Source of the DNA: Hydractinia symbiolongicarpus
Taxonomy: Eukaryota > Cnidaria > Hydrozoa > Anthoathecata > Hydractiniidae
DNA: 64,000 bases
Assembly: GCF_029227915.1 (NCBI RefSeq)
Contig: NC_079883.1
Location: 21,886,001 to 21,950,000, forward strand
Direction: 5' to 3'
The notes under the pieces are model-generated. The model saw only the letters and a program-made list of their open reading frames with translations. It was not told where the DNA came from and did not search any database. Below, piece by piece: positions 12,701 to 21,665 of the stretch; within the stretch, counting starts at the first letter, position 1, and each line of letters opens with the position of its first letter. The translations under genes were made by a program, and so were the position numbers.

Positions 12701-14646
12701 GCGCAAAAGAACTTTGTATAATGCGCAGTAACCATAGTTCTACTGCGCAGTAAAACTATATGGCTACTGAGCAGTAGAATTGCTTTTACGTCTCAACAGT
12801 GATCTATTTCTGCTGCTCGACAATAGTGGCAGATATGGGCCACCGTAGTTATCAAAGTAATTTTCTTAGTAAATTTTATGACTTAGAAATGTATAATTTT
12901 TTTTTTCTATCGCTTAAAATTTATTTTCTGGTTGCAACAAAATTATTTTTTGTTTGCTTCTCCTTAAAATAAAGAAATACGAAACACCTATTACCCAAGC
13001 TGAGAATACTGGCTATAGCTAGTTCTTAAAAAGCAAAACAAAAGATAGATATGTTCTGAAAGTTAGATAAATTTCCTATGAAATAGTGTTATTTTGTCGT
13101 AAGATAGTCAACTGGGAAAACGTAAAAAAAACAATCAAACACCCTTTTCATATTTCCGTTCAAAATTTCGCGAAATTTTATAGATTTTGCAAGAATTTAC
13201 TTTTAAACCTTTTTTGCGATACTTTAATTTGTGAATGAGATGTTAAAAATCTGCCCATACAATATCTGATATTAAAACTATTCCTAATATGGAGAAAAAT
13301 ATATCTACCAATTATGACTGGAACATTTTATTCAGTCTATACCGATAACTATCCCCTCGGTGGTTCAGACCTTGCATACTGAATTTATCTCTTTATTAAT
13401 AGCCGTATTCCGTCTGTCTGTCTGCCCGCGACGCATTTTGTAACGAAAACACGAAATGAGATATATAAAAGACAGCGACCCCGTGGATTTTTCCACGGCC
13501 TAACAGTCATGTTTTGTCTGTCTCTGCGCGGACCGCTGCTGAGTTAGAACGACGTGCTACGGAAACAGGAATTTCAAAAGAGACATATTTCTATCCATTT
13601 TATTGCGACGGGTAAATTTAAGGGACGGGCGACCCCGTGGATTTTTCCACAAGTTAACGACTAGTCTATGTTAAATACCCATACCTCTGTCTGTCTGTCT
13701 GTCACGCAAAATGATAGCATAGCTGCGCAAGTATCAAGACGCACGCAATGCGATATAAAAAGGACAGGCGAACCAGTGGATTTTTTTCACGGGTCACCGA
13801 CTAGTTTTTTTAACTATTTACCCTGACTGCTTAAATGTATTACAAAGAGTCGCAAGTGGAACGAAATACAACAATGTTTTTGTTCCTCGCTCTATTTCAA
13901 CTGCTAATAGTCTTGGTATGCTTGTTTTAAGAGCTTGTGCGCGTGAAATATATAGAAATGCATGAGGGTATTTTATTATGGCATCATTTGGCGATTTCAG
14001 TTTATAGCGTCAAGATTATTTTCTCATTTCTCTAATATAAAAGAACTCAAACACATATTCAATGAATTAAAATAAAATGACATTTCAGGATCAACATGTT
14101 ATAGTCATTTAAAAAAATATTTAAAAAACTAAAACTAAAGGATGAATCATTAGTAGTATGAAAATATTTTTAGGTGATTGGATTTTATTTAAACGTGATT
14201 GGATTTTATTGAAACACAATGTCTGCTTTGGAGCACGTGCAAACGAGTATGGAACATTTAAAATACAACATGACGCAGTAATGACTGACATAAAATTGGT
14301 ACATGTTGGTGGACCCGGTTTAAGGTGCGAAGAAACCCAACCATCAACAAAGTGGGGGTGTGGTCACGGGAGCCCTTATGATGTGGGAAATGTTGCGACT
14401 CTTATTACAGATGATCAAAACAACGTACTTTACCCATCTATGGAAAATCATGCCGGTTATGGATTCTTTACTGTACCAGGATACAACGCCAATTCTCCCT
14501 ACCTTATCTACAATGCAACAAGTCACACTGTTCACAAAGGACAAGAGCTGAGATTGCATTATGGCGAAGCTCTTTTAGGTTACTACCTCTCTAATAACAG
14601 TGGTGAATCATGTGCAGATATATATGCAAAATTGTGTGACGAATAA
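758..14646 (+). CDS. Secreted PAN/apple-EGF protein with cnidarian C-terminal domain (gene 1, 3 exons)
   Basis: Exon model: 758-1102, 11630-11708, 14174-14646 (345+79+473 nt, 298 aa). The ATG at 758 is followed by a hydrophobic signal peptide (MALLFLTLLIYIVC). Residues about 25-105 are a PAN/apple-like module with paired cysteines (CLIICMQYPKC, QC). Donor GTGAGT at 1103 is phase 0. Exon 2 follows TTTATTTAG and codes an EGF-like, cysteine-rich piece (CERRNPCKCGKCVDTC). Its donor at 11709 is phase 1, and exon 3 follows ATATTTTTAG. Exon 3 codes a roughly 155-residue domain (VCFGARANEYGTF, TKWGC, PGYNANSPYL, ending ESCADIYAKLCDE) that I know only from cnidarian predicted proteins. A possible AATAAA is at 14753. 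Intron 1 is about 10.5 kb and carries a whole DNA transposon. Exon 3 has a 21-bp in-frame duplication that the paralogue at 39332-43281 lacks. The function is unknown; a secreted binding or adhesion role is inference. The splicing is predicted, not observed. Confidence 0.75.
1260..1640. repeat. Degenerate C-rich CGAATAGACGCCCC repeat
   Basis: Several imperfect copies of CCCCTCGAATAGACGCC occur at 1262-1392, with further copies at 1593-1633, separated by about 200 bp of unrelated AT-rich sequence. The open minus-strand frame here is translated repeat and not a gene. Confidence 0.6.
1641..2937. other. Intron 1 of gene 1, left part
   Basis: AT-rich intronic sequence between the C-rich repeat and the left end of the 7.3-kb transposon. 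Short frames such as the one at 2657-2848 show no domain. No other element is recognised. Confidence 0.4.
2943..3450. repeat. Left ACGTTG subterminal array with internal fold-back
   Basis: Dense array of 6-18 bp words (CAACGTTGAA, AAGACGTTG, GACGTCGG). The stretch about 2990-3165 is repeated in reverse complement at about 3165-3290: the TGACGTCTTTTTCCGACGTC word near 3037 recurs inverted near 3212. The array can therefore fold into a long hairpin. Confidence 0.75.
3775..4053 (+). other. Open frame over a diverged 162-bp repeat unit, unrecognised
   Basis: A 92-codon frame with no recognisable domain. Bases about 3868-3955 are a diverged copy of the unit tandemly repeated at 6143-6672 (shared GTGCCAGGCACGCC and AAGGCAGCCTGTTAG). 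The frame is therefore more likely repeat-derived than a gene. The adjoining small frame at 4028-4246 is also unrecognised. Confidence 0.3.
4414..5450 (-). CDS. Transposon-associated DUF4806-like protein (4-exon model)
   Basis: Exon 1 (5450-5252) starts at an ATG and ends at donor GTACGA, phase 1; it codes a W-rich module (MSWSRAIWLE, VYWPSF, ALWHKF). Exon 2 starts at 5155 after TTTACAG and is acidic (EAETDDEE); its 3' boundary is uncertain, since read straight through it stops at 5034-5036. Exon 3 (4931-4831) codes a Lys-rich piece (MSALNMKGKGKKSEK) and ends at GTTAGT, phase 1. Exon 4 (4538-4414) codes KYAPDRCGG and a TAA stop. Exon order and motif content resemble the small DUF4806-type ORFs that accompany transposase-like genes in invertebrate transposons. 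It lies between the termini of the 7.3-kb element, downstream of and on the same strand as the truncated transposase. Its role in transposition is unknown. Confidence 0.5.
6143..6672. repeat. 162-bp tandem repeat, about 3.2 copies
   Basis: The motif GCACGCCCTC recurs at 6181, 6343 and 6505, and a partial GCATGC unit follows at 6667, giving an exact 162-bp period. Copies 2 and 3 are almost identical. Each unit contains an imperfect hairpin, CAGGC-ac-GCC...GGC-a-GCCTG. The last partial unit fuses to the broken 3' end of the transposase-like ORF. Confidence 0.85.
6622..7218 (-). pseudogene. N-terminal fragment of a transposase-like protein
   Basis: A 198-codon frame from the ATG at 7218. The N-terminus is basic (MAYLKRYRKN), followed by an acidic Ser/Asp region (residues about 20-72). 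A conserved-looking block follows (LASWAVRNRVTRNSVNELL, LPKDSRTLLKTPR), then LAINIDGIPLYKSSSTQ at residues about 162-178. This order matches the N-terminal half of a large transposase-domain protein family common in cnidarian, mollusc and arthropod genomes. In that family the IDG-PL-KSSS motif is followed by a Trp-Pro motif and the catalytic domain. Here the sequence changes immediately after STQ into the 162-bp tandem repeat. The protein is thus truncated and the catalytic domain is absent. The assignment is from motif memory, without an alignment. Confidence 0.6.
7290..8560. mobile_element. Possible nested element with GGCGG/CCGCC-rich ends
   Basis: The left end carries AAAATTTGGCGG (about 7296) and CCCCGCCAAAATTAA. 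The right end carries several TTCCCGCCAAAATT words (8467-8550), partly the inverse of the left. Between them lies the 129-bp tandem array. The arrangement suggests a MITE-like insertion inside the 7.3-kb transposon. No target duplication was identified. Confidence 0.4.
7612..8262. repeat. 129-bp tandem repeat, about 5 copies
   Basis: The word AAAATGACATTTA starts at 7743, 7872, 8001 and 8130, exactly 129 bp apart. A diverged copy begins at 7614, and a shortened final copy (114-bp spacing) ends near 8262. The units contain GTTCAGCATACTTT and GTCGAAAATAAAGTAGTTTT. No coding potential was seen. Confidence 0.85.
8561..9781. other. Internal transposon sequence, no gene recognised
   Basis: AT-rich sequence inside the 7.3-kb element. 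The short minus-strand frames at 8519-8812, 9113-9376 and 9390-9581 lack recognisable domains. A TTCCCGCCAATGAC word occurs near 9088. Confidence 0.4.
9782..10264. repeat. Right ACGTTG subterminal array
   Basis: Tandem, partly regular units of about 55-60 bp containing GTTGAATAAACGTCG, GACGTCGGTTGAATC and CAACGTTG, grading into shorter ACGTTG words. It is the counterpart of the array at 2943-3450 and ends directly at the GTGCCCACTGGG terminus. The frame open on the minus strand here is repeat translation. Confidence 0.8.
10281..11629. other. Intron 1 of gene 1, right part
   Basis: AT-rich intronic sequence between the transposon and the EGF exon, ending in the polypyrimidine tract and TTTATTTAG acceptor. 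No further element is recognised. Confidence 0.4.
12541..12785. repeat. TACTGCGCAGTA minisatellite
   Basis: About eleven imperfect units spaced 20-23 bp apart in intron 2 of gene 1. Each is built on the palindrome TACTGCGCAGTA followed by GAAC-type spacers. The unit core is itself self-complementary. Confidence 0.8.
13388..13664 (+). mobile_element. Helitron-like non-autonomous element (pair of related units)
   Basis: It starts TCTCTTTATTAATAGCC after an A, followed by GTCTGTCTGTCTG. Two hairpin blocks CCGTGGATTTTTCCACGG (about 13484) and CCGTGGATTTTTCCAC (about 13635) are present. It ends CGACTAG (CTAG at 13661-13664) followed by T. A 5' TC, a short 3' hairpin, a terminal CTRR and insertion between A and T are hallmarks of Helitrons. 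No Rep/helicase was seen. Confidence 0.6.
13665..13804 (+). mobile_element. Helitron-like non-autonomous element, tandem to the previous one
   Basis: It begins TCTATG directly after the CTAG of the preceding unit and contains a run of CTGTCTGTCTGTCTGTC. It ends with GTGGATTTTTTTCACGG and CGACTAG (CTAG 13801-13804) followed by T. A diverged relative lies at about 40258-40350 in inverted orientation, as part of the inverted duplication. Confidence 0.55.
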
Positions 14647-15060
14647 TGTTTTTATGAATGATGCCTCTTCACTCTGAACTACATAGAGAAATAACGTTCT
14701 TATTTGATGGAAACTATTGGTTAAATGCAATGAATTTTTTTCTTAAACTTTAAATAAAGAAAAACTGTGTTATTTAAGAATTTTTACCGTAAACATTTTA
14801 TATTAAATTTCTATGTGGAACACAAAAGTTAGGGTTAGGGTTAGGGTTTCACTTTTAAAACCAAGTATTTTAGTTACAATCTTATTATTATAAAAATATT
14901 ACCAATAAAAAATAGTAGCAACAGCTGCCAATGTTTTATAAGACTTGCGGAATTATCCAGTCGAACTTTTAACGACGCTCAGCCGAGTATCAATGTCTCA
15001 TGTTAATTTCACATTTCCAATTAACCGCGCAGTCAAAGAAGCGGGAAAGTTTTCTTTGCT
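13740..15060 (+). repeat. Inverted segmental duplication, copy 1
   Basis: Sequence around and including exon 3 of gene 1 is repeated in reverse complement at about 39010-40320. Matches extend beyond the exon: TATTACAAAGAGT (near 13839), TATATAGAAATGCATGA (near 13952) and CAGTCGAACTTTTAACGACGC (near 14957) all have inverse counterparts. The flanks are more diverged than the exon. Confidence 0.7.
14828..14850 (+). repeat. Short interstitial telomeric repeat (TTAGGG)n
   Basis: AGTTAGGGTTAGGGTTAGGG is just over three exact units, close downstream of the gene 1 stop and putative poly(A) signal. TTAGGG is the telomere repeat reported for cnidarians. Confidence 0.75.
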
Positions 15061-16150
15061 CCCAGAAGTAGTTATTTTATTGTTTTATATTTCTGATTTT
15101 TCTTTCATTTATTTGATAGTACATTTTTCGACTAAATATATAATATATAATAGTTGCATATATACTCCTAAGAAATTTTGTTATGTGACTTTAGAAGCAC
15201 TTTATTTAAACTTCAAGTCCATTTGTGAAGAGAAGCATTTTACTTTTAACTTTTTAGTTAGTGCTAGTAAAAGTTCTTCACAGAAAAATAATAAGTTATT
15301 GCAGTTATTGTTTTTACTTTGTTCTTATTGTTTAGCAATTTCAAACACCAATAAAATAGAATTTTTAGACTGATCTGTTCATAATTGGCTCTTAGCGAAT
15401 GGTAAAGACGCAACTTCAGAATTCAACTTCATTTTGTTCTTACGTATGGAAATTCCAATAATTCCCAATAATTCCCGGTTTCTTCCCCCGAAAATGTCGC
15501 CCGAAACTAGTGTTTATATGACAAATCTGGTGTCGTCGTTGCAGATAAACCTGTATATGCGCTTTTGTAATCGAACGCGCCAATTATTTTTAATAGTATT
15601 GTACATAGGTAAAAAATAAGAAACAAACACAATACACCAGATATAATTTCATGGAAAAGACAGCGAAAATTCAAATTTCGTAACGATAAGTAGGCAAGAA
15701 CGTTGATTCTATATATAACGCTCGCCCTTAGTATATTTTTTATCATCTTGGATCAAAAAAATGTGGGAGATATAATACACCTTTCACAAATTATAATAAT
15801 TATGACGTCATCCAAAATTTATAATGGTTCTGTGCTCTTCAAATAAGGATATTCAGATAGGGGATTAAATTATCATGATAAAACTGAAGTTTTTAGAGCA
15901 ATATAATATTCTGGTTGGATTTTATTTAGATTATTATTAAAAAACATTAAACAAAGAATGTAATGAAAAAAAACAAGCAGGTGACGACACGAATTAAATT
16001 TGTTTGTTTTTACCCTATGAAAAATTCATCTCAGAAAAAAACGCCGAGTATGCAAGAAATTTAATGTAAAATTAACAAATACGAAAAAACAAAGCGCTAA
16101 AAAATGTTGTAAAAGGCAACAAAATATTGAAAAACGGAAACCAAGACAAT
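15061..16150. other. Intergenic AT-rich sequence
   Basis: No recognisable gene. The 142-codon frame at 14945-15373 overlaps the diverged flank of the inverted duplication, lacks a domain and has AT-driven composition. Confidence 0.35.
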
Positions 16151-16156
16151 GAATAA

Positions 16157-16441
16157 GGTTTTGTATATAAAGTATTGTGTGAAGATTGTGGAAAATATTA
16201 CATAGGAGAAACAGGAAGGAAGTTGACAACACGAATAAAAGAACACAAAAATGGCGCAAAAAACGATCAAGAAAACGTTTCTGGAATGTCCAAATACATT
16301 AAAAAAACAAAGCACGAAATGAACTTTGAGAAAATAGAAATTCTCTATAGAGAAAACAATTTTATTAAAAGAAAATTTAAAGAGGCATTAGCGATTAAAC
16401 AACACAAATCTGATTTATTAATAATTGAACAAAAAATATGA
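16157..16441 (+). pseudogene. GIY-YIG endonuclease fragment of a Penelope-like retroelement
   Basis: An open frame from about 16157 codes VYKVLCEDCGKYYIGETGR, a CxxC-type finger merged into the GIY-YIG motif (YIGETGR), then RIKEHK and about 70 Lys-rich residues to a stop at 16439-16441. This is the usual C-terminal endonuclease of Penelope-like elements, where GIY-YIG follows the reverse transcriptase. A stop codon lies immediately upstream and no RT is seen, so the piece is a 5'-truncated remnant, the normal fate of such insertions. The catalytic Tyr and Arg of GIY-YIG are present. Confidence 0.75.
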
Positions 16442-18359
16442 AAGAAGACGGTTATCTTAAATTTGGAAAAACCTATTATAATTTTTAACGTTTTTTATTG
16501 TTAATAAACGTTTTTATACATTTTATTTATATCAAGAGAATTTTTACATTTTGTACATGCATGTTGAAAGAATTTTTTAGTTGTGAAGATGCTCTGACCA
16601 AGATCAGGGAGAAAATTTATCAAATTTAGTTTGTAATTTATTGCCTTAAACGCAAGAAAAATATGCTAATTAACTATGAAAAGGCAAACATATAAAGAAT
16701 TTATATTTTTAGAAAGCTCGGCTATATGAAGGGTTTAACCGTAACTTACAGTTTGGAATTAAAGCACTTAACAAAAAGAAATATTTACGAAATTAGGTAA
16801 TTTGTTCTAACTTAGGGATAAAAATCATTTTTAGTATCGACCTCTTTAATTGAGTTTGGCATAATTAGGAAATTCGGGAAAAGTATTGAAAATTTTTGAA
16901 ACAAGCGGTGGTGTGCCAGGCTTTGTTTGGAAGAAATTATTCTATTGCCTTTTAACAATTTAAAGTATGAATTATATGATGCACTGAAACTGTTTATATT
17001 TATTTATCACGGAGCAGTTTTATTTCGCCCTTCCACCACCTTACGTCCATAGGCGTTGTATTCCTTTCTTTAGACACACCCACTTACGCCCTTTTTTGCA
17101 CTAAAATTTTAATATTGTTGTTTTAGCTACCATATTTCTGCGAGGATAGTATTTGTTTCCAATTTGTAACTGGCTGACAGGCTATATCCCAAGTTCTATT
17201 TTATAAAAACACCTCCTAGGAAGATTTGAACCAGCACCGCAATAGAAACTGTTCTTGCGAAAATTTTCTTTCGTCTGTGAATTTATAAGCTAATCAAAAC
17301 CAATGCAATTTTTTTTTTATAAAAAAAGCTCTTTAGCAGCATTCATCCCAGCATTTTCAAAATGTAATAACACCCCTGTGTGCAAAATAATATAGGAATG
17401 AAGATTCTGTTGTGCAGAAAATAGAAACAACAGCATGGGCAGACTAGCGGAAAGACAATTAAAATACCGTACAGAACTTATTTTAAAATGTAACAATTTA
17501 ATATAAATTATTGCTTGTGGTGCAAAAGTTTCCGTGAATGGCTTACAAGCTTCTGAAACTATACATTATCATTTCTATGGTTTTTCAAAGTATTTAATTA
17601 GTATTTTCAAAGTATTTTTAACTAATTGTAAAAAAATATACCGTAGACTTATGTTCGCGTTGATTAAGGCTCGCGGTGTCTGACAGCGGACAAATCTTAT
17701 GCATCCACTTCGCGAGCGCAAAGTGTAACTTTCTTGAAAATACTGAAAACGAACGTCCAGTTCATTGGTCGGGTGCGCATTAAAGCCTTAAACTTCCTAC
17801 CCCCAACTTTTGTACAAGCCAACGTTTCGATATCAACTCGCCGTAATTCGATATCAACTCGCCATAAATATTTAATTTGAAATCTATTACATGCTTTTAT
17901 GTATAAGAATCTGAAATTTTTAACCAGGCTTGTCAGTATTCTTTATTTCTGTGTTGTTTAAACAAAAAGTCCTGTTGCGTTTAACCCAAAATCCTAGCCT
18001 GGTATTCTTATAAAGTATATTGTTAAAGGAGCAAAATCGTTTTGGCGTACATTATTCTCACTTTATTTATAGCTTTCCTACCCAACCGTTTTTCTTACTT
18101 TTCTCTTTTTAGCAACCCTTAACACTCGTCCGGATAACCAGCTGCGGCTCCTTTGTTTAATTTTTTTAATGTATCACGCTTTTAAAAGAATCTGGTTTGT
18201 TTGCTGGTATTTCAGATTAAAAAAAGGCTTGTTGTTTAGGAAAATAGAGATAAATAAAAACAATAGAGAAATAGGAATAATGACCAGCTCGGTCTGAATT
18301 TGCGTATTCTTATAACAAAGCATGTGTGTACCGTGAAACATTAGATTTTTGAAACTTAT
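16442..18359. other. Intergenic sequence without recognised genes
   Basis: AT-rich. One short stretch (about 17138-17200, GCGAGGATAGTATTTGTTTCC) recurs inverted at about 8330-8385, so it is a dispersed repeat. Another, at about 18235-18315 (AACAATAGAGAAATAGG), has a relative at about 63160-63240. Confidence 0.4.
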
Positions 18360-19105
18360 TCTCTATAATAATACGCCAGTTCTGTGTGTCTGTAACAGGC
18401 AAAGTGGATATGTTTATTTTCCTTTAATCTTACCGAAATTTTCTTTCAAGTAACCGAAAAATGCATGTCTAATATGTTAAATTTTCTGACGTTATGGCGC
18501 AACGTCAATAATACTACTTTAACGTCAATATCATTTATTAAATTAATGAAGCCATTGCAATGCACCTAGAATTTTGAGGCCAAATAACTTGGAAACGAGG
18601 TGGTGACGTCAATGATTTTTCACCGCGTGGGTAACTAGGGACCACCTGGGACCAATTTGGGTAAGTTTCCCATACCTGGTTCCTTGAATCCGTTTCGGAA
18701 TGGACAGGTTGATGACGTCATCACAAAACCCACAAACACCAATAACTGCAACCGTTTGTCAAAAGTTCATGTTCCTATACATTTTCTTCATCAGCGTTTT
18801 AAGATCTATACGCGAAAGGCAACAGGTTTAGAAATTTCTTAAAAATTTTTTGGAGGTTTGACGGGACTTTGATGACGTCAGTAAAATTTTTAAACCCTTA
18901 TATCTCCTTAGGCGTTCCTCGAAAACATATTATTCTGTACATTATTTTGATCAGCGCTTTTAAGCTCTACACAATAGAGGCAACGTAAAAACAAGGTTCT
19001 AATTTTTTTTACAGATGGGTTGCTGACGTCATCAAAATTCATATGACGCCTGTTTTTCAATTTTATCCTGCCTTAGTGGATTTTTCCACGGGCTTTATCG
19101 ACTAG
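18360..19105 (+). mobile_element. Helitron-like element, about 0.75 kb, first of a tandem pair
   Basis: It starts TCTCTATAATAATACGCC and ends GTGGATTTTTCCAC-GGGCTTTATCGA-CTAG (CTAG 19102-19105) before T. The body contains AACTTGGAAACGAGGTGG and GGTTGATGACGTCATCAC, all repeated in the next element. Confidence 0.65.
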
Positions 19106-19826
19106 TGTATATAATAATACGCCAATTCTGTCTGTCTGTCTGTCTGTGCAAAGTGGATAAAATTTCTTTGATAAAGTCTATAAAACATCGTCTATAAATT
19201 TCTTCTGTAAATTAGCAAACTTTAACGTTAAAATAGTATTGACGTCAAAGACATTACATTACAGTGCACTTAAAACTTTGAGGCCAAATAACTTGGAAAC
19301 GAGGTGGTGACGATTTTTCGCTGTGATTTTTCGCTGTATGGGTAACTAGGGACCACCTAGGACCAATTTGGGTAAGTTTCCGAAACCTTGGTCCCCGGAT
19401 CTGTTTCGGAATGGACGGGTTGATGACGTCATCACAAAACCTTCAATCCCTAATATCTCTGCAACCGTTTTTCAAAAGTTCATGACCTTATACATATTTT
19501 GATCAGCGTTTCAAGATCTATACGATGAAGGCAATAGGTATACAAATTTCCTAAAAAAAACTTTTGTGTTTTCACGGCCATTGATGACGTCAGCAAATTT
19601 TTAAACCATTATATCTCATTAATTAACCGCCCATCAAAAGCACATAATCATATACATTTTCTGGATCAGCAGTTTAAGCTCTACACAATAGAACGCAACG
19701 GATAAACTGAATTTCGTCAATTTTTTTTTCCATATGCACTGCTGACATCAGCAAAAAGTCTAAAATAACCAATTTTTACATTTTTTTCCTGCCAAAGTGG
19801 ATTTCTCCACGGGCTCTATCGACTAG
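19106..19826 (+). mobile_element. Helitron-like element, second of a tandem pair
   Basis: It follows the first copy head-to-tail and starts with ATAATAATACGCCAATTC, followed by CTGTCTGTCTGTCTGTCTGTG. It shares the body sequence with its neighbour at high similarity, with small indels. It ends GTGGATTTCTCCAC, a 12-nt spacer, then CTAG (19823-19826) and T. It abuts the PMP-repeat pseudogene directly. Confidence 0.65.
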
Positions 19827-19827
19827 T

Positions 19828-21665
19828 TAATAATAATGCAGGCTCTAATGGTGGAGCCATACTTATTTCCAATTCCGTTGCAAAAATATCAAATACTTTG
19901 ATGAACAATAATCGCGCTCCTAAATCTGGTTCCGGAATTCATATTACAAGGGGTAGTGATGTTGAGCTTAAAAAAAGTAATTTCGAGAAAAACAGAGCTG
20001 GCAATAGAGGAGGAGCAGTGTACGCTGAAAATAGTAATTTATGAATAATATAATGCGTTGTTAAGCACAATACTGCTACGTTGACTGGAGGAATTATAAC
20101 AGAGAAGTTCGTTCTCCAAATACACTTGGTTTCAACGTAGAAAAGCAATTCAATGCAAGTTTTGAAATGAGACATATTTTCATTGTCGCAAAAGGAAGCT
20201 GGTCTGTAACAGATGTTTTTTGGATAACTAGTCCAGGAAGCCGAAATGTAAGTGTTGATTTGGTTGATATGAATATCGTGTTGCACCAATCACTGTCCAG
20301 ACACACTGGTTTTTACGCATGGCTTCCCAATTAATCATTGGTTAATATGGATGTTTCTTACAATTGCCCGGTAAATTTTAACGCAGCTTATTCAGAAAAA
20401 CGCACCTATAACAACTGGATGTACCTATACATACACATTGTTTTGTAGGATATGTGACAAAGGGACATACAACCTGAAAAGAGGGTTTTAGAAAAGTATT
20501 AATCCAATTCATGACATTAAAACCTTTCGTCCGGATTCTCGATGTTTGCCCTGTCCATCAGGAGCAGACTGTCAAGGTTATATTAAAAGCAAGGATAATT
20601 TGTTTGGGGATTTGACAAAAATAATTCCGTCACGTGCATTCTCTGTCCCGAGGATTATTGCTGTTCCAACAAAATTCAACCCTGCAAATCAATATCTACA
20701 TGTAATTATCATGGTTGGCATAATCATGCAGAGCATTCGTTAAAGGCATTACTATATTGATGATGCATGCGTTATAAAACAGATGAGTAGATATCAAGGC
20801 TTGTTTTGGTTTTTTAACAATATTTGCTTTTACTTACACCTTTGTCTTGACATACTTCAAAGAGATTTCCTTCCTTTTTGAAGTACCACAGCATAAAGAT
20901 AGTGGAGATTATCAAAAATAGAAAAAGGAAAGAATTAAACGAATCAATTATCCTTGTAGATATCCAAAACACGTGCTTGTCGCTAGATTATTGTATGCAG
21001 GACCACAAACAACTGAAGAAGTAGAGAGTTCTTACGCATATTTTATAAAACATAACAGCAGCATATCAGGTACGTTTGAAGTACTTACATGCTTCTATCA
21101 AATAAAATCTTTACTTCACGTCAAAATAACAGAAGAATAGTTTGGATTTATAAATACAATAGAAGCTGCCATGTTGTCAATATTTAACTTGAATATTCCA
21201 CATGCATTAAAAGATTTCTGACCTTTGATCGATCTTGGGGGAGTTTCTAAAGCAGTGATTAAGGAATTCTTGTTTATATGCCTTATGTTGTCTGCAGCTT
21301 CATTCTTCATCTTTGCTTCAGCCATGTGGCATTGCAGTAGAAAAAGAAGCGTTTACAGGTGGACTCGCCGTATCTTGCTTCGAGGATCTCTATGTTACAT
21401 TTAAGTGATTATGATCGGCTATACAATTTTAGCTGGGTTCTCTCTTAAGCCAATGGGTCTTCAGAACGTAGCCGACTTGAGATTTTGTTTATAAACGGAG
21501 ATGTTGTATGTTATACCTGGTGGCAAGGAATAAGTATTGCATTCCTTACTTCCGGGCATTAGCCTTACCATTGACACTGTTTACATCTGTGCGAATGCTG
21601 AAAAAAATGGAAATAACATCAAGCAGTTCTTCCCTTTGCTGTTTTTTCCATTGCTAGCTCCTATT
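19828..21665 (+). pseudogene. Pseudogene of a PMP-repeat membrane protein (upstream part)
   Basis: The 5' part (19828-20044) reads NNAGSNGGAI, NNNRAPKSGSGIHI and NRAGNRGGAVYAEN: the GGA[IV] and NN-A-SGSG repeats of polymorphic-outer-membrane-type parallel beta-helix proteins. Frame-shifted pieces follow: about 20098-20334 (open, ending HTGFYAWLPN), 20529-20610 (RCLPCPSGADCQG), and 21085-21335 with in-frame stops (CFYQIKSLLHV, then FLFICLMLSAASFFIFASAM). Then come GYTILAGFSL and CYTWWQGISIAFL. The order beta-helix, CxxCP region, then hydrophobic segments matches a family of large extracellular-repeat membrane proteins in invertebrates. Multiple stops and frameshifts make it a decayed copy. It is interrupted at 21665 by a hAT-like element and resumes at 23902. 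Confidence 0.65.

Noticed and set aside
14945-15373. 142-codon plus-strand frame
   Set aside because: It overlaps the flank of the inverted duplication, is not preserved in the other copy and has no domain.
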